A DNA stretch of 64,000 nucleotides from Pseudophaeomoniella oleicola (Eukaryota > Ascomycota > Eurotiomycetes > Phaeomoniellales > Phaeomoniellaceae): NCBI GenBank assembly GCA_003868215.1, contig QWDQ01000070.1:1-64000 (forward strand), read 5' to 3'. Shown piece after piece: positions 1 to 10,058 of this stretch. The notes under the pieces are model-generated. The model ran no database searches and was not told where the DNA came from. It saw nothing but the letters and a program-made list of their open reading frames with translations. The position numbers were made by a program, and so were the translations under genes. Every line of letters starts with the position of its first letter. Positions within the stretch are counted from its first letter, which is position 1.

Positions 1-89
1 TATGCGCAGGTTTCCGATATGACCTCCGATGGAGTTCTCCGCTCAAAATTTCCCGAGCTTCATGGGGAGCTTCGTTGGCCTCAACTTAC

Positions 90-1373
90 CTACGGAGCCG
101 TCAAGGATCTATAAGATGGTCAGCTCAATGCCCTTCGGAATACAGCGTGCTGCTGCTCACCGGATATACGCCAACGCGCCCAACAGGACCCTCAGCTGAG
201 CTGAACCCTCAGCAGCATCGAGGAACCCGTTGGGCACGACGACTCTCAGGTTACCAGCGGCCGCCCTCAGCCTCCTTAGATAGTCCCTGGTACCCTGGGC
301 TTTTCTCTGCCTATCGGTCTGCTGCACCGCCGCAGTTGTTGTCGGAGGGCCCTGTCCTGCAGTTTGTGCAGGAGCAGGGGCGGCGGCGGCGACGACGGCG
401 GCTGGGTGGAGATGACTGTACCAGTGGGTTAGCCAGTGGTCTTTTTGAGCCAGACAACGGGAGACGCTGAGTAGGTTGGTACTTACCAGATATATGCGAC
501 TGCGCTACGCATTGCTCTCAGCAGCAAGGAGAGTCGCAAGTTTGTTCGCTCGATATGGAACGCGACGGGAATGATCTGCAATAGGTCTTTCGCTGCGATA
601 ATGTCTGGTGCGTCTCTATTATGGTGCACAGCGTACGACGGGACTTCGTCTTCAGATTCTTCTTCGTCGGATTCTTCCTCGTCAGATTCCTCATGGTCAG
701 AATCCTCATGGTCAGAATCCTCATGGTCAGAATCCTCATGGTCAGAATCCTCATGGTCAGAATCCTCATGGTCAGCTTCTTCCTGGTCGGATTGTTCTTC
801 GAGAGAGTCTTCCCGGTCAGATTCTTCCTGGTCAGGTTCCCCTTGGTCATATCCTTCCTGGTCAGATTCTTCTTCAAGTGAGTCTTCTACATCTGCCATT
901 TCGACGTCGATACGAGAAAGCTCATCAAGGGCATATTGGGCCACAGTACTGACGTCGCTGCTGTCCTCACTGATATCTTCGTCGATGTTTGGTATGACAC
1001 TTTCAGGTCGAGCATGTAAGAGATAGTCTGGCAGCTTCGGAGGTGATGGTAGCGGAAGAGCCATGGCACTGAAAGTCTGTGTCGCCTGCAAGTACAAGTT
1101 ATGCAACTCGTGGTGAGCAAGCAAGCGAGAAGCCACATCCATGGTGTCGACTGTGCGCTGATAGACGTCGAGATCATGGAGGTACTTTCTCATGATGTCC
1201 TGCAAGTACAAATTTTGTATATTGTGATCATCAAGCAAGCGAGAAGCCTCATCCATGGTCTCAACACTGTGCCGGTAGATATCGAGATCACGAAGGTACG
1301 CTTCTATGATGTCTTGGCGCTGTTGCACTCCTGGAACGGCCATTGGATTGTTGGTGAGTGCAGAGGAGTCCAT
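90..1373 (-). CDS. Array gene A: acidic protein with two HLH-like repeats
   Basis: No named family recognised. Exons are 1373-487, 415-161 and 108-90, giving 386 residues. Both introns (71 and 52 bp) have GTAAGT or GTGAGC donors and GCTAAC or GCTGAC branch sites. The ATG at 1373 has a good context (CAACATGG). Residues ~20-95 hold two tandem copies of a ~37-residue helical unit (YLRDLDIY... then YLHDLDVY...). Residues ~130-250 are strongly acidic and include DHEDS repeats. HLH-like repeat 1 (LLQIIPVAF ... AVAYI, ~262-296) and repeat 2 (LRVVVPNGFLD ... LLGALAYIR, ~345-380) each end exactly at a phase-2 intron; the last exon adds only SLTAP. Genes B and C downstream share this architecture. The HLH resemblance suggests dimerisation or a transcription-related role, but that is inference. 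Splice sites are inferred from signals and frame. Confidence 0.7.
688..775. repeat. 15-bp coding minisatellite
   Basis: Six near-perfect copies of TCCTCATGGTCAGAA lie inside exon 1 of gene A. On the minus strand they encode a DSDHE pentapeptide run. Imperfect relatives continue on both sides. Because the unit is a multiple of three, copy-number change would keep the frame. Confidence 0.9.
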
Positions 1374-1400
1374 GTTGATGTTGCTGTTTGACTTGGTCTG

Positions 1401-1945
1401 CGATTGGGAGATTACAGATCTGTCTCGATATGACTGAAAGAACGAAAGAATGGAAGCTTGCTGGCAGATTCGGACTCGATAAAGTGCTTTGAGGTATGAC
1501 TCGATATCTTCTCTGTCAGTGTTGCAAATGACGATGAGCTAAGGTCAGACTGAAGGAAGGCGACACGTTGGTGAAGTCGAACTAGCTGGATTGTCTCGAA
1601 AATTCTGATGCGACGGATGAAGGTCTGTCACGATATGGCCAGAAGACTGGAAGAGTGGAAGACTGAAAGAGTGGAAGCTCGTTGCTGGTTTCAGACAAAC
1701 TGAACTGCTTCGAGGAATGATTCGATATCTTCTAAATCGGAGCTGCAATTGACGTTGAGCTAAGGTCTGGTTGAGAGAAGGCAAGAGAATTTTCGGTGAA
1801 GTCAAAGTGACTGAACTGTCTGGACGATTGCGACGTTGCGAATGGAGCTCTACCCAAGTCTGATTGGGAGATTGGAAGGTCGTCGGTGATTCAGACTCAC
1901 AGAAGCACCTCGAGAGATGAGTCAAGATCTTCTCTGAGAAAGCAG
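1401..1945. repeat. Diverged ~200-220 bp tandem repeat upstream of gene A
   Basis: Three diverged copies follow one another just upstream of the gene A start. The shared core TGACTCGATATCTTCT-like motif recurs at about 1501, 1722 and 1922. It is preceded each time by a GGAAGCTYG-like block, and in the first two copies it is followed by GTTGAGCTAAGGTC-like and GTGAAGTC blocks. The third copy is partial. No coding frame is conserved through the copies, so I read this as a duplicated promoter or leader segment. Confidence 0.65.
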
Positions 1946-3620
1946 AATGTCAGGGCAGGAGTGAGCTTGCAGGATTTCCGTCGATGTACGGAACAGTCTT
2001 GAGAGATTCGTTCTGCTGGTTGAAATTCCGTCTCTCGAGTCAAGTGTTGTTGATGAAGAGCGCAGCCTACCTCTCGGCGAGGAGAAGAGACAACAACAAG
2101 TGCTCAGAATTGTTCTCAGAACTCCACCGCGAGGGCAACTTTCTTCCCTTAGCACGATATTTGACATCCGTCTTTCTCTCCTTGCGTGGGACCAGCTTCT
2201 ACTTTGCGACCACGCTCTCCTCGACCAGTCCTATATATCTATATATATGTTCCCTCCGACATACGTTGGAAAATGCTCAAGCTCTCCCAGCGTGCATGCC
2301 TTTCTCACCATCTCTGGGATATGTACAACGGCTTCAACCTCTAGACTGCGAGCACGAAGTCAGTCTTATGATCTTGTTATTACCAAAGGTGTTACTCTTC
2401 CACATACTCGTCCGTTGCTTTAAGTCTTGGGATGTATGTTGGTTCTTTCTTTTCCCCTCATCGTCTCCCTTTTCAGGGGGTCAATCAACGCTCTATTGAC
2501 GTCGAGTCTCCAATGGACCCCTCTCCTTGCCATACCTCGGATGACCGGACCTGCATCTAACTGATGTTGGTGTTGATGGTTCCATCTCTGCCTTTGCCGT
2601 TCAGCAATGATGCATCCCTGGGCACCCGTGGGCCAGAAACGATCACAATGTGCAGCTTAGCAAAGTCTGCGATCTTTCTTCCTCTGAAATACAGTTTGTA
2701 CCCACGCTTGATGCAGCGTACCCGTTTTGTTGCTGTTGAGACCGGTGTTCTGTGGTCCATTTTGTGGGTGGGATATCACCAGCGTGCCAACCAGGTTGAG
2801 AGCTGTGTCAGAGTTCTTCTGTGCAGGAAGTAGTTGGACAGATGATGGTGCATTCGATACTGATCTCAAATGCTTCAGCTCTTGGGTCAACGAACTCCAG
2901 TACCTCGTCAACTGGGAAAAGTTGCAATGGCCATGGCATCTACGATCATAACTTCAAGAAGGCATCGATGGTTCTCGGAGAGGTCGGAAGCTTTTAAAGG
3001 ACGCATTGCGAAAGGGAGGATACCGTGCTGGCTAGTATTTCCAGAAGAGAAGGCCAAAAAACAACAACAAGAGAAACACAAAGACTTGATTTGGTATGAT
3101 ATTTGCGCAGTGGATGAGAAGTAAGGCTGTATGTACGTTCTTTGTGCACCCTTACGCTATGGCCATCAAACAAATCTCAAGAAACTACAGCAACAAAGAG
3201 GGAGCAGAACGATGCAGTTAGTCAATCAATCAGTCATGGGTCACCCTTTGAGTCCAAAGCTATTGCAGGCCTTCTGCATTTTGTGAGGATTCAGTGTCTT
3301 GAATATGCCCTCTATGCATCATCATGGTGTTGATGTTTGCTTGGGGCCAATCAAGTCGCTTTCTCTCATAGAACCCCTTTTCCAATATGTCATCTGAATA
3401 ACGTTGCTGGCACGCAGGATACAGGACCCATGGCCGCATATTCCAGATTTCTCCATTGTCACATCTGTTGTCTTGTTTGTTCTATTTCACGACAATTATT
3501 TGCTCCAGTGTAACTCAATTGCGGTGTCATTGGGTCTTTGAGATGCCTTCTATGTCTGACTTCAATGGGTTCCTTATGCGCCGTCATGCTAACTCTTTGC
3601 TCTCCTTGATGTCCTGTCCA
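1946..3620. other. Intergenic, genes A to B
   Basis: About 1.7 kb between the repeat block upstream of gene A and the stop of gene B. I see no gene that can be supported apart from the weak 67-codon frame at 2557-2760 (listed separately). Local A-rich and CAA-rich stretches occur near 3055-3080. Confidence 0.5.
2557..2760 (-). CDS. Doubtful 67-residue basic ORF
   Basis: An ATG-started 67-codon frame. Residues ~12-42 are basic, then hydrophobic (KRVRCIKRG, then KIADFAKLHIVIVSG). The spacing of basic, hydrophobic and beta-like residues vaguely resembles the first part of a MADS-box, but no invariant signature is complete. No supporting promoter or splice context was found, and it may be chance. 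Kept only because nothing else occupies this stretch. Confidence 0.2.
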   Translation of the reverse strand: MDHRTPVSTATKRVRCIKRGYKLYFRGRKIADFAKLHIVIVSGPRVPRDASLLNGKGRDGTINTNIS

Positions 3621-4954
3621 TCAACCCCAATAGTATGTTGCGGGTGCAGCTGGAGGGCCACCGATTACTCCAGGTGCGGTCTGCTCTCCATTGCTCTCAT
3701 CGCACCATTTGCGAAGATATCTGTGCTCCGAGTCAGTACCATCTTCTCGTCTTTCCCAACAACAACAACAACAAAAAACCAAATGCAGGATTAAGGAGAG
3801 GTCTCTCTTACTCAAGATAGAATTTCGCAGCGATCAAAGTCCGCGACTTCTCCGTCTGAGGGAAATCGTAAAAGCACTTTGGAGTCAACACCATGAGCTC
3901 GAGGCGAGCTTGTCTGAACCGAGTCAGGCTCTGATCCATGACCAGAGAGACACTGTCGCTCAGTCGCTTGTCGAGGAATTCCTTGTAGTTCTCGATCACG
4001 TCCTTTGCTACGAGCGAGGGGTCATCGCGAACGGTGTTGATGTTGTTGTTGTTGTCCCCGTTGCCATCAATCTCTATGCTGTTTCGCATTCTACGCTGGA
4101 GATATCTGTGAAAGGGGGGGGTAAAAGCCAGTCAGCCGGTGTCAATAACTTGAGTTAAGTAGGGGAGGAAAGGGATTCACTTACTTGATGTACCCAATAG
4201 CGCCGTAAAGCGTGTTGAGCGTAACAGATACACCCTTATCCCTGAAAAGAAAACGTTCGGGGATGAGTGTCCTCAGCTCATCGCACTGCTCCCTGATAAA
4301 CTCAAACTTCTCGTCGGCAACAAGCCAAGCCATCATCCTCCCTTCGATACCATCAACATCATCATCAGCAATTCTCTCGCCGCCGCCGCTGTTGTAGCTC
4401 CCTGGAGGATAGCACGCGAGCCTCCGCGCTTCTTCATTCGCTTCCAACTCATTCATATCGATATCCATTTGCAGCGCGAGATCGACCTCATCATCCTCTT
4501 CGCCATCATCACCGCCCTCAAGGCCGAGATCATCGAAGAAGACCTGCTGCTGCTGCTGCTGCTGCTGCTGATAATGATGATGATACTCCGGCACCTCCGG
4601 CGGAACCGGCAACCTCAATCCATCCCGATCCGCATACCTCCTCGCCTGCTCATACAACTGACAAAGCCGTCGAGCACGCCGCGCCGTCTTGGGTGCATGT
4701 TGCCCATGCTGGCTTTGAGCTGCTACTGCAGCTGTTGCCTTCTCGGCTTGGAATTGGTGCAGTCGAGTCAGGTAGCGGTATACGGCTGCCTTGACGGATT
4801 GGGAGTAGAAGCGAGGGGGGATCTCTGGGCTGGTGTCGAATGGTTGTTGATGGGTGCCGTGGAATGTGATGAATGATGGTAGCGGTGGTGGTGGTGGTGA
4901 GGGGGGGCCGCTTGGAATAGGTTCTGAGGGAACATCTGGATTGATGTCGGTCAT
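3621..4954 (-). CDS. Array gene B: polyQ protein with two HLH-like repeats
   Basis: Exons are 4954-4185, 4105-3812 and 3720-3621, giving 387 residues. The reading frame stays open above the chosen ATG, but that part is low-complexity leader; the ATG at 4954 has A at -3. The N-terminal part is Pro-rich, then has a helical module (YLTRLHQF ... RRLCQLYEQARRYADR), a polyQ run (~128-137) and an acidic stretch. HLH-like repeat 1 (~220-265) is the clearest of the family: REQCDELRTLIPERF, then a loop, then LYGAIGYIKYLQRR. Apart from lacking a basic region it reads like a canonical HLH. Repeat 2 (~325-362) is LELMVLTPKCFYDF ... AAKFYLEYLRKW. Both repeats are cut by phase-2 introns (79 and 91 bp) after YIK or YLE. 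Partner and DNA-binding ability are unknown. Confidence 0.75.
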
Positions 4955-5503
4955 GTTTCCTAGTGGACAAATGTTGTAGGTAAAGAGAAGAGGGAGGTCT
5001 GTAAAGAGACACACACAGAGAGAGACAGAGAAATTGGGAAAGTAACCTACACAATTCCCAGGTCTAACAGGAAATATATGTAAGTAGGTACCAGGTACTT
5101 GATATATCACGAACTCCTCCTTCTCCTTGTTCTTCTTCTTCTTCTCAACACCACCAGGCTCCAGCACCACCGAAACAAGTCCTCTGTACGTCCGTGTACA
5201 ACGTAGTACAAACGAGTCATTCATTCACTCACTCAAGTCATTCACCTGTCCCAATCTCTGTACCACCCTCAACACAATCCGAAACACTCTTCCTCTTCCT
5301 CTCTCTATCTTCCAGAAACCCCCCCCCCCTACCCAAACAACATCCTACTCCCTTACTTCTTCCCTCCCTCTCTCTCTTTCTTCTTCTTCACATATACAAC
5401 AACTTACATCCACCAAGACATAAATTCCTTCCTTCCTTCTATTTATCAACAGCAGCAGTTGAAAAAAAAAAAAGTAGAAGAAGGAGCTGGTGACATGTCA
5501 ACG

Positions 5504-5539
<36 letters not shown>

Positions 5540-5857
5540 CACATACGTACACAGAAAGAAAGTTGTTGTGTGTGACGCTCAACCGAACCCATTTATGGCC
5601 AGTGTACACAGGGAGGATGGGATAGTGGGTAGGACAGGAGGGTTGTACGAAGAGGAGGGATGTAGGACAGGAGGTGATATTGTGATACGGTGGTAATGTG
5701 ATCGATACGGTCATATTTTAGGTTGTTGGGGGGGAGGGGAGGAACGATGGTGAGATGAAATCAAGACGATAAAGTGAATGTGTATATGTTACTTGAATCA
5801 GGATCTGATGGTGGATTTTTTTTGGACTGTTTTGATTGATTCTCTATAGGTATCTAT
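4955..5857. other. Intergenic / leader of gene B
   Basis: Low-complexity 0.9 kb that presumably carries the 5' leader of gene B and the 3' end of gene C. It contains long pyrimidine tracts on the plus strand (5228-5460), an A-run near 5462 and an AC dinucleotide array. No coding capacity beyond low-complexity frames. Confidence 0.6.
5506..5536. repeat. (AC)n microsatellite
   Basis: Fifteen uninterrupted AC dinucleotides in the interval between genes B and C. Confidence 0.95.
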
Positions 5858-7026
5858 CTACCCTCCTCCCTCATCTTCACCTCCATCTTCATGGTCTTCC
5901 TCTTCATCCGCTTCCTCCTCCTCCTCCTCCTCACCACCATTCTCATCAGCATCAACCCTCGTCCTCAACTCCCTATTTCAAACATTCACTGGTCAGCAAC
6001 CCCCCTTCTCGATGTCACTCAAAATAACAATGAACGAAAAGACATACCGAATATACCTCTCCGCCCCCAAAAGGATATTCAGCCGAAACGCCGTCGCTTC
6101 GTGCAAATGCTCGTCCGGCAATAGCGACAGAAGCCGGGCGGCGGCGTCGGCGAGACGGGCTTGGTAGCGGCGCGAGGCTTCGCGGCGGGGGAAGCTGGTT
6201 TTGAGATCCCGAGGTTGGCGGGTTGGGGTGGAGGAGCGTCGGGGTCTTTGGAATGTGTTGGAGGGGCGAGAGAGGTGGAGGGAGGATTGGAGAGAGCTGG
6301 ATCTGGTTAGTATGGACAGAGGAAGGTAATGGTAAGGTAGGAGGTGGCTTACCGGATGTATGTGGCGGCTCCCACGAAGGCTCTGTAGACGACTGACCTG
6401 TCGTCTGGGAGGTGGTCGGCAGGGATCAGCTCTACCAGACGCCGTGCTGCTGCGGTCTGGGTCGCGGTCACGCTGGTATCTCTTCCTCGTCGTGGAGCAG
6501 GCGATTGTGTGTTCGCCTCTCCTACGAGGGTATCCCCTTCATCAGAGTCCTCCTCGTCCACCACAATCGTATCCTCATCCTCAGATCCATCATCGTCACC
6601 AGCGCCAGCCTCATCCACCTCCGTTGTAACCTCCGACTCGGCCGCCTCGGGGACCTCGCTATGTAGCGTATCCACCGCCTCGAGCACCTGAGCCAGCAGC
6701 TCCTGGTCCTCAAGCAACTCGTTCGGTGGCGGTGGGAGCTGCGCGTGCAGGTCCCTCGGAGACATGCTGACCATTCTATTGTGGAAGTAGAATAGTCGGG
6801 TGATGCCGTTGAGGCGGTCGACTGCCGACATGTCAGGTGACCGGAGGACAAATCTGCGGATGCTGTTGAGGTACAGCATCAAGGCGTCGTGTTGGTCGGC
6901 GTTGGTGGTCCGCACCACTTCGCGTGCCGTCTGGGTGACGGTGCGTGTTGGCTGCGTTGCGGATACGTGGACAGTGGTGGTGGTGTTGTTGTCATCCGAC
7001 ATGACAATGGAGGCCTGGTTACCCAT
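5858..7026 (-). CDS. Array gene C: acidic protein with two HLH-like repeats
   Basis: Exons are 7026-6353, 6296-6048 and 5972-5858, giving 345 residues. The first acceptor could instead be at 6303, adding two residues; the TACTAAC branch site favours 6297. A TATA box ~60 bp upstream argues for the ATG at 7026 rather than codons further upstream. The protein starts MGNQAS, a plausible N-myristoylation signal. A helical module (YLNSIRRF ... RLFYFHNRM) is followed by an acidic linker, then HLH-like repeat 1 (LVELIPADHLP ... FVGAATYIRSL, ~195-228) and repeat 2 (LLSLLPDEHLH ... LLGAERYIRELR, ~275-312), preceded by an Arg-rich stretch. The C-terminus is Glu-rich. Both introns are phase 2, at the same point as in genes A and B. 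Confidence 0.75.
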
Positions 7027-7083
7027 CTTGATGACGTGGAGGCTTGAGTGACGGAGTAAAGGTGGGAAGGCTTCTGTATGATG

Positions 7084-7093
7084 TATATATAAA
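7084..7093 (-). promoter_or_regulatory. TATA box of gene C
   Basis: TTTATATATA on the minus strand, 58-67 bp upstream of the chosen ATG at 7026. It helps decide that start. Confidence 0.6.
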
Positions 7094-8154
7094 GGAATGA
7101 GTCTTAGGAAGTCAAGAGATCTGCTCAATCTCCTAGACGCTCAAAGTGCAAGTATTGATTGTTGCAAAGTAGAAATAAGACTTGATCCTTGCTTCAGAAT
7201 TGAAAGGTCTTGTGACAGACGTAACAGAAGCCTTGTATTATCCTCGAAGAAAAGTATTATCAACTTATCAAGATGCGTCAAAAGGAGAACGAGATAAAGC
7301 CGATATTTATACATGAGAACTTGCACCTTGTCGCGAATAACGCGACAGTGTGAGACTAATAACCATGTCCCAAAAGAGGTAAAGTTGGTGAAGGGATTCA
7401 GAGATTGACATGAAAGGCAACAAGAGCAGACCCATAATGGGCTTCACCAAAAGATGCAGTGGTGGTGGTGGTGGTGAGGGACGTTTATGGGAGCGGCGGC
7501 TGCTAGTGTTATACTTGCTTCTCGTAAGCGAGGACCGCGTCAGGGGCAGCCATTCGAAGAGGAGGAGAAAAGGAGAGTTGCATTGGGGAATTAGGGGAAG
7601 ATGATAGGATCTCAGATTTTCTTTTTGTGAATGGTAACAGGGCTGACTTCGAAGGAGGACGCATATATTCTGTTGGTGCACGAGGAAGGGGATGGCTCAA
7701 AGAGAGGTGAGGAGGGAATGATCAGCATAAATAGCTCGGTTGATCAGGAGGATTTGGCTATCCGCCCAATGGTCAGAGACGACCATGTGCTGCTGGAGCT
7801 TGACGCTGGCTGGCTGGCTGTTAGCTGGAATACAGGGTGCAGCATGGCCTTTATATATCGAAAAACCATCAGGAACCGTTTCTCTGATCTCTCCATAATG
7901 TACGATTTGCTTGTTACTGCTTGTCAAAACAGGGGAGAATTGCCACGGCAATGAACAAATTCACAACACATTGGCACAGACGCATTGGAGTCCTTGTCAA
8001 AGAACAACACGACTGCAGGCATACTCAGCAACGGACGGAAAGCGAAGTTTCGAAGTTAGGAGCAAGTCTTCGTTTGTGAAACGTAAGCAAAACTTTCATT
8101 TGCTGTTTGTCTAAGGAGCGATTGCCGCTGCGAATGCAATCTATTGTATCAAAC
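7094..8154. other. Intergenic, gene C promoter to aminotransferase 3' end
   Basis: About 1.06 kb with no supportable gene. It includes a short inverted repeat (TCGCG ... CGCGA) near 7330-7345 and a GGT/GGTGGT run near 7460. Confidence 0.5.
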
Positions 8155-9498
8155 TTACTGCACAACGAAGCTAAATCAGTCAGCAAGAGGCTAAAGGGCG
8201 GACGATGGATGGACAACATACCTCCATTTGTGTTCTTCGTCTCCATACTGGATTCCCTCAATCCAGTTCTTCATCTTCATGGCAATCTCTCCAGACTCCT
8301 CTCCGTCTTCCAGACCACAGTCGATCAGATCACCTTTCCAACCGATCTTCCTTACTGGAGAGACAATGGCAGCTGTACCAGCACCAAAGACTTCTATCAT
8401 TCTTCCTTCGGCTGAGGCTTCAGCAATGTCCTTCATCCGCACGTACCTCTCACTAATTTTCCATCCTTCGGGTGCAAGTCTCTCTCTTGCAAGCTCTAAC
8501 ACGGATTCTCTAGTGACACCCTCCAAGATGGTGCCGTCAAGAGGCGCCGTGATGAGCTCTGGCTTCCCGGTCTCTTTGTCTTTCAATGCAATGAACAAGT
8601 TCATTGTACCCACTTCGGTGACAAACTCCTCTTCGCCGAATAACCATAGATTTTGGTGGAATCCCCTCTTAGCGGCTTGTTGCTGCGGTAAGATGCAAGG
8701 GGCATAGTTTGCACCAAGCTTCTTGTCACCAACACCACCAGGCCAAGCACGGACTGCATAATCTGTGGCCTCAAGGTTGATTGCTTTGAACCCTGTTGGA
8801 TAGTACGGTCCAACAGGGGAAGCAATCACAAACAGCAACGCTGAGCCTGGTGGACCGACACCAAGTGTTCTTTGTGTTCCAATCATTGTTGGTCTCAGGT
8901 AGAGTGAGTAGCCTTTCTGTGTTGGGATGAACCTGCTGTCAAGCTTGCATAGCTCTCCAATCAATTTGATCATATTTTCGCTGTCGAAAGTAGGCATCGC
9001 AAGTCGAGCAGAAGACTTATTCAAACGTCTCATATTCCTATCCGGGCGAAACAGCCTGATTGTTCCATCGTCATTCTTATAAGCCTTCATCCCTTCGAAA
9101 CATTCGAAAGCATAGTGGAAAACGCAGCTGGCGGGATCGAGAGACAGGTTCTGGTATGGTGTGATACGAGGGGCAAGCCAGCCATCGGAAGCAGTCCATT
9201 CAATTGAGAGCATGTGGTCTTTACATAAGTCAGTTTGCATTCTCCTCGTGACACCTCTGAAACACACACCTGTGAACGTTCGACCGAATACCAAGTCTCG
9301 GTGTTGCATAAGATCCTTGGGAGTAATGGTCTTGGTGACGGATAGCTTGCCGGCATCTAGCCCTGGTAATGAGTCGGCTTGCGAGTCCAAAGATAACTGT
9401 CGTCGCCATGCTTGACCGGCTATGCGCTTCTGAAGGAAAGGTGACTCTAAACGCAGCGCCGAAAGCGCACTGCTGCGCAATAACCGTGGCATCAGCAT
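8155..9498 (-). CDS. Branched-chain amino acid aminotransferase, mitochondrial
   Basis: A PLP-dependent fold-type IV transaminase that interconverts Leu, Ile and Val with their 2-oxo acids using 2-oxoglutarate/glutamate. Exons are 9498-8222 and 8170-8155, giving 430 residues. The 51-bp 3' intron has a GTATGT donor and a GCTGAC branch, and the C-terminus becomes HKWSFVVQ. The frame extends upstream, but only to a TTG; the ATG at 9498 gives an Arg/Ser/Ala-rich presequence (MLMPRLLRSSALSALRLES) typical of mitochondrial import. Family motifs include FHYAFECFEGMKAY, SLYLRPTMIGT and GDKKLGANYAP, whose Lys is the Schiff-base residue. A later EVGTMNLF block is also conserved. A TATA box (~9558) and a Gcn4-type TGAGTCA (9583-9589) lie upstream. 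SCY1 is divergent. Confidence 0.95.
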
Positions 9499-9582
9499 TT
9501 TGTATATTCCTGAGTAAAAGCAAAAACACGGCAACAATGACTCGACCCTCCCAATGTCTATATACCCCTTAATTGAGTGAAA

Positions 9583-9589
9583 TGAGTCA
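9583..9589. promoter_or_regulatory. Gcn4/CpcA-type site TGAGTCA
   Basis: A perfect TGAGTCA heptamer 85 bp upstream of the aminotransferase ATG and ~20 bp upstream of its TATA box. Such sites bind Gcn4/CpcA-type bZIP activators in general amino-acid control, which fits a branched-chain amino-acid gene. A bZIP of that type lies at 47.4-49.0 kb. Confidence 0.6.
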
Positions 9590-10058
9590 CGGGAGATCCA
9601 GTACTTGCGATATCATTGTTTATGACCCATAGGCTGTGAGCATTGGCCAAAAATCATCGGCGAGTCTATCGGAGCTTTGCGCTGGGCGATTATCTCGGAG
9701 ATCTTTCCTTCGTAGGATTGCTTACTAAATGATGTTCAACCCCGATGTTCCGTTATGTCTTGGCGTCTTGCTCAGAGAGGCAGACTAAACACTCACAATA
9801 TCAACAATCAGCCCGGGTACACTCTATCTGTAGAATCCCTTAATTCCGAAGGAGTTGAATACTCCCTGGGGCTCTCCGCTCATCAGTCGGCACCTTTGTC
9901 TCATCTATCTGTGGGCTCTTTACGTTTTCAGCGCTATTTCCGCTCAAAAAGGGGTCCCATCAGTCTAGCTGGCCTGAAGAACAAAAGTGTAGCTACATAT
10001 AGTTGCATCATGTGAACTGGCCGCACACACGATTTGACCGGACAGCCTCTTTCTCGCC

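Noticed and set aside
467-486. A 20-nt intron in gene A using the nearest CAG acceptor
   Set aside because: Too short to be spliced. The acceptor at 416 gives a 71-bp intron with a GCTAAC branch site and the same frame.
571-1026. Plus-strand Ser/Trp-rich frame opposite gene A
   Set aside because: It is the antisense shadow of the 15-bp repeat, which is open in several frames because the unit is a multiple of three.
5439-5714. Minus-strand Val/Cys-rich frame
   Set aside because: Produced by the AC microsatellite and polypyrimidine tracts between genes B and C.
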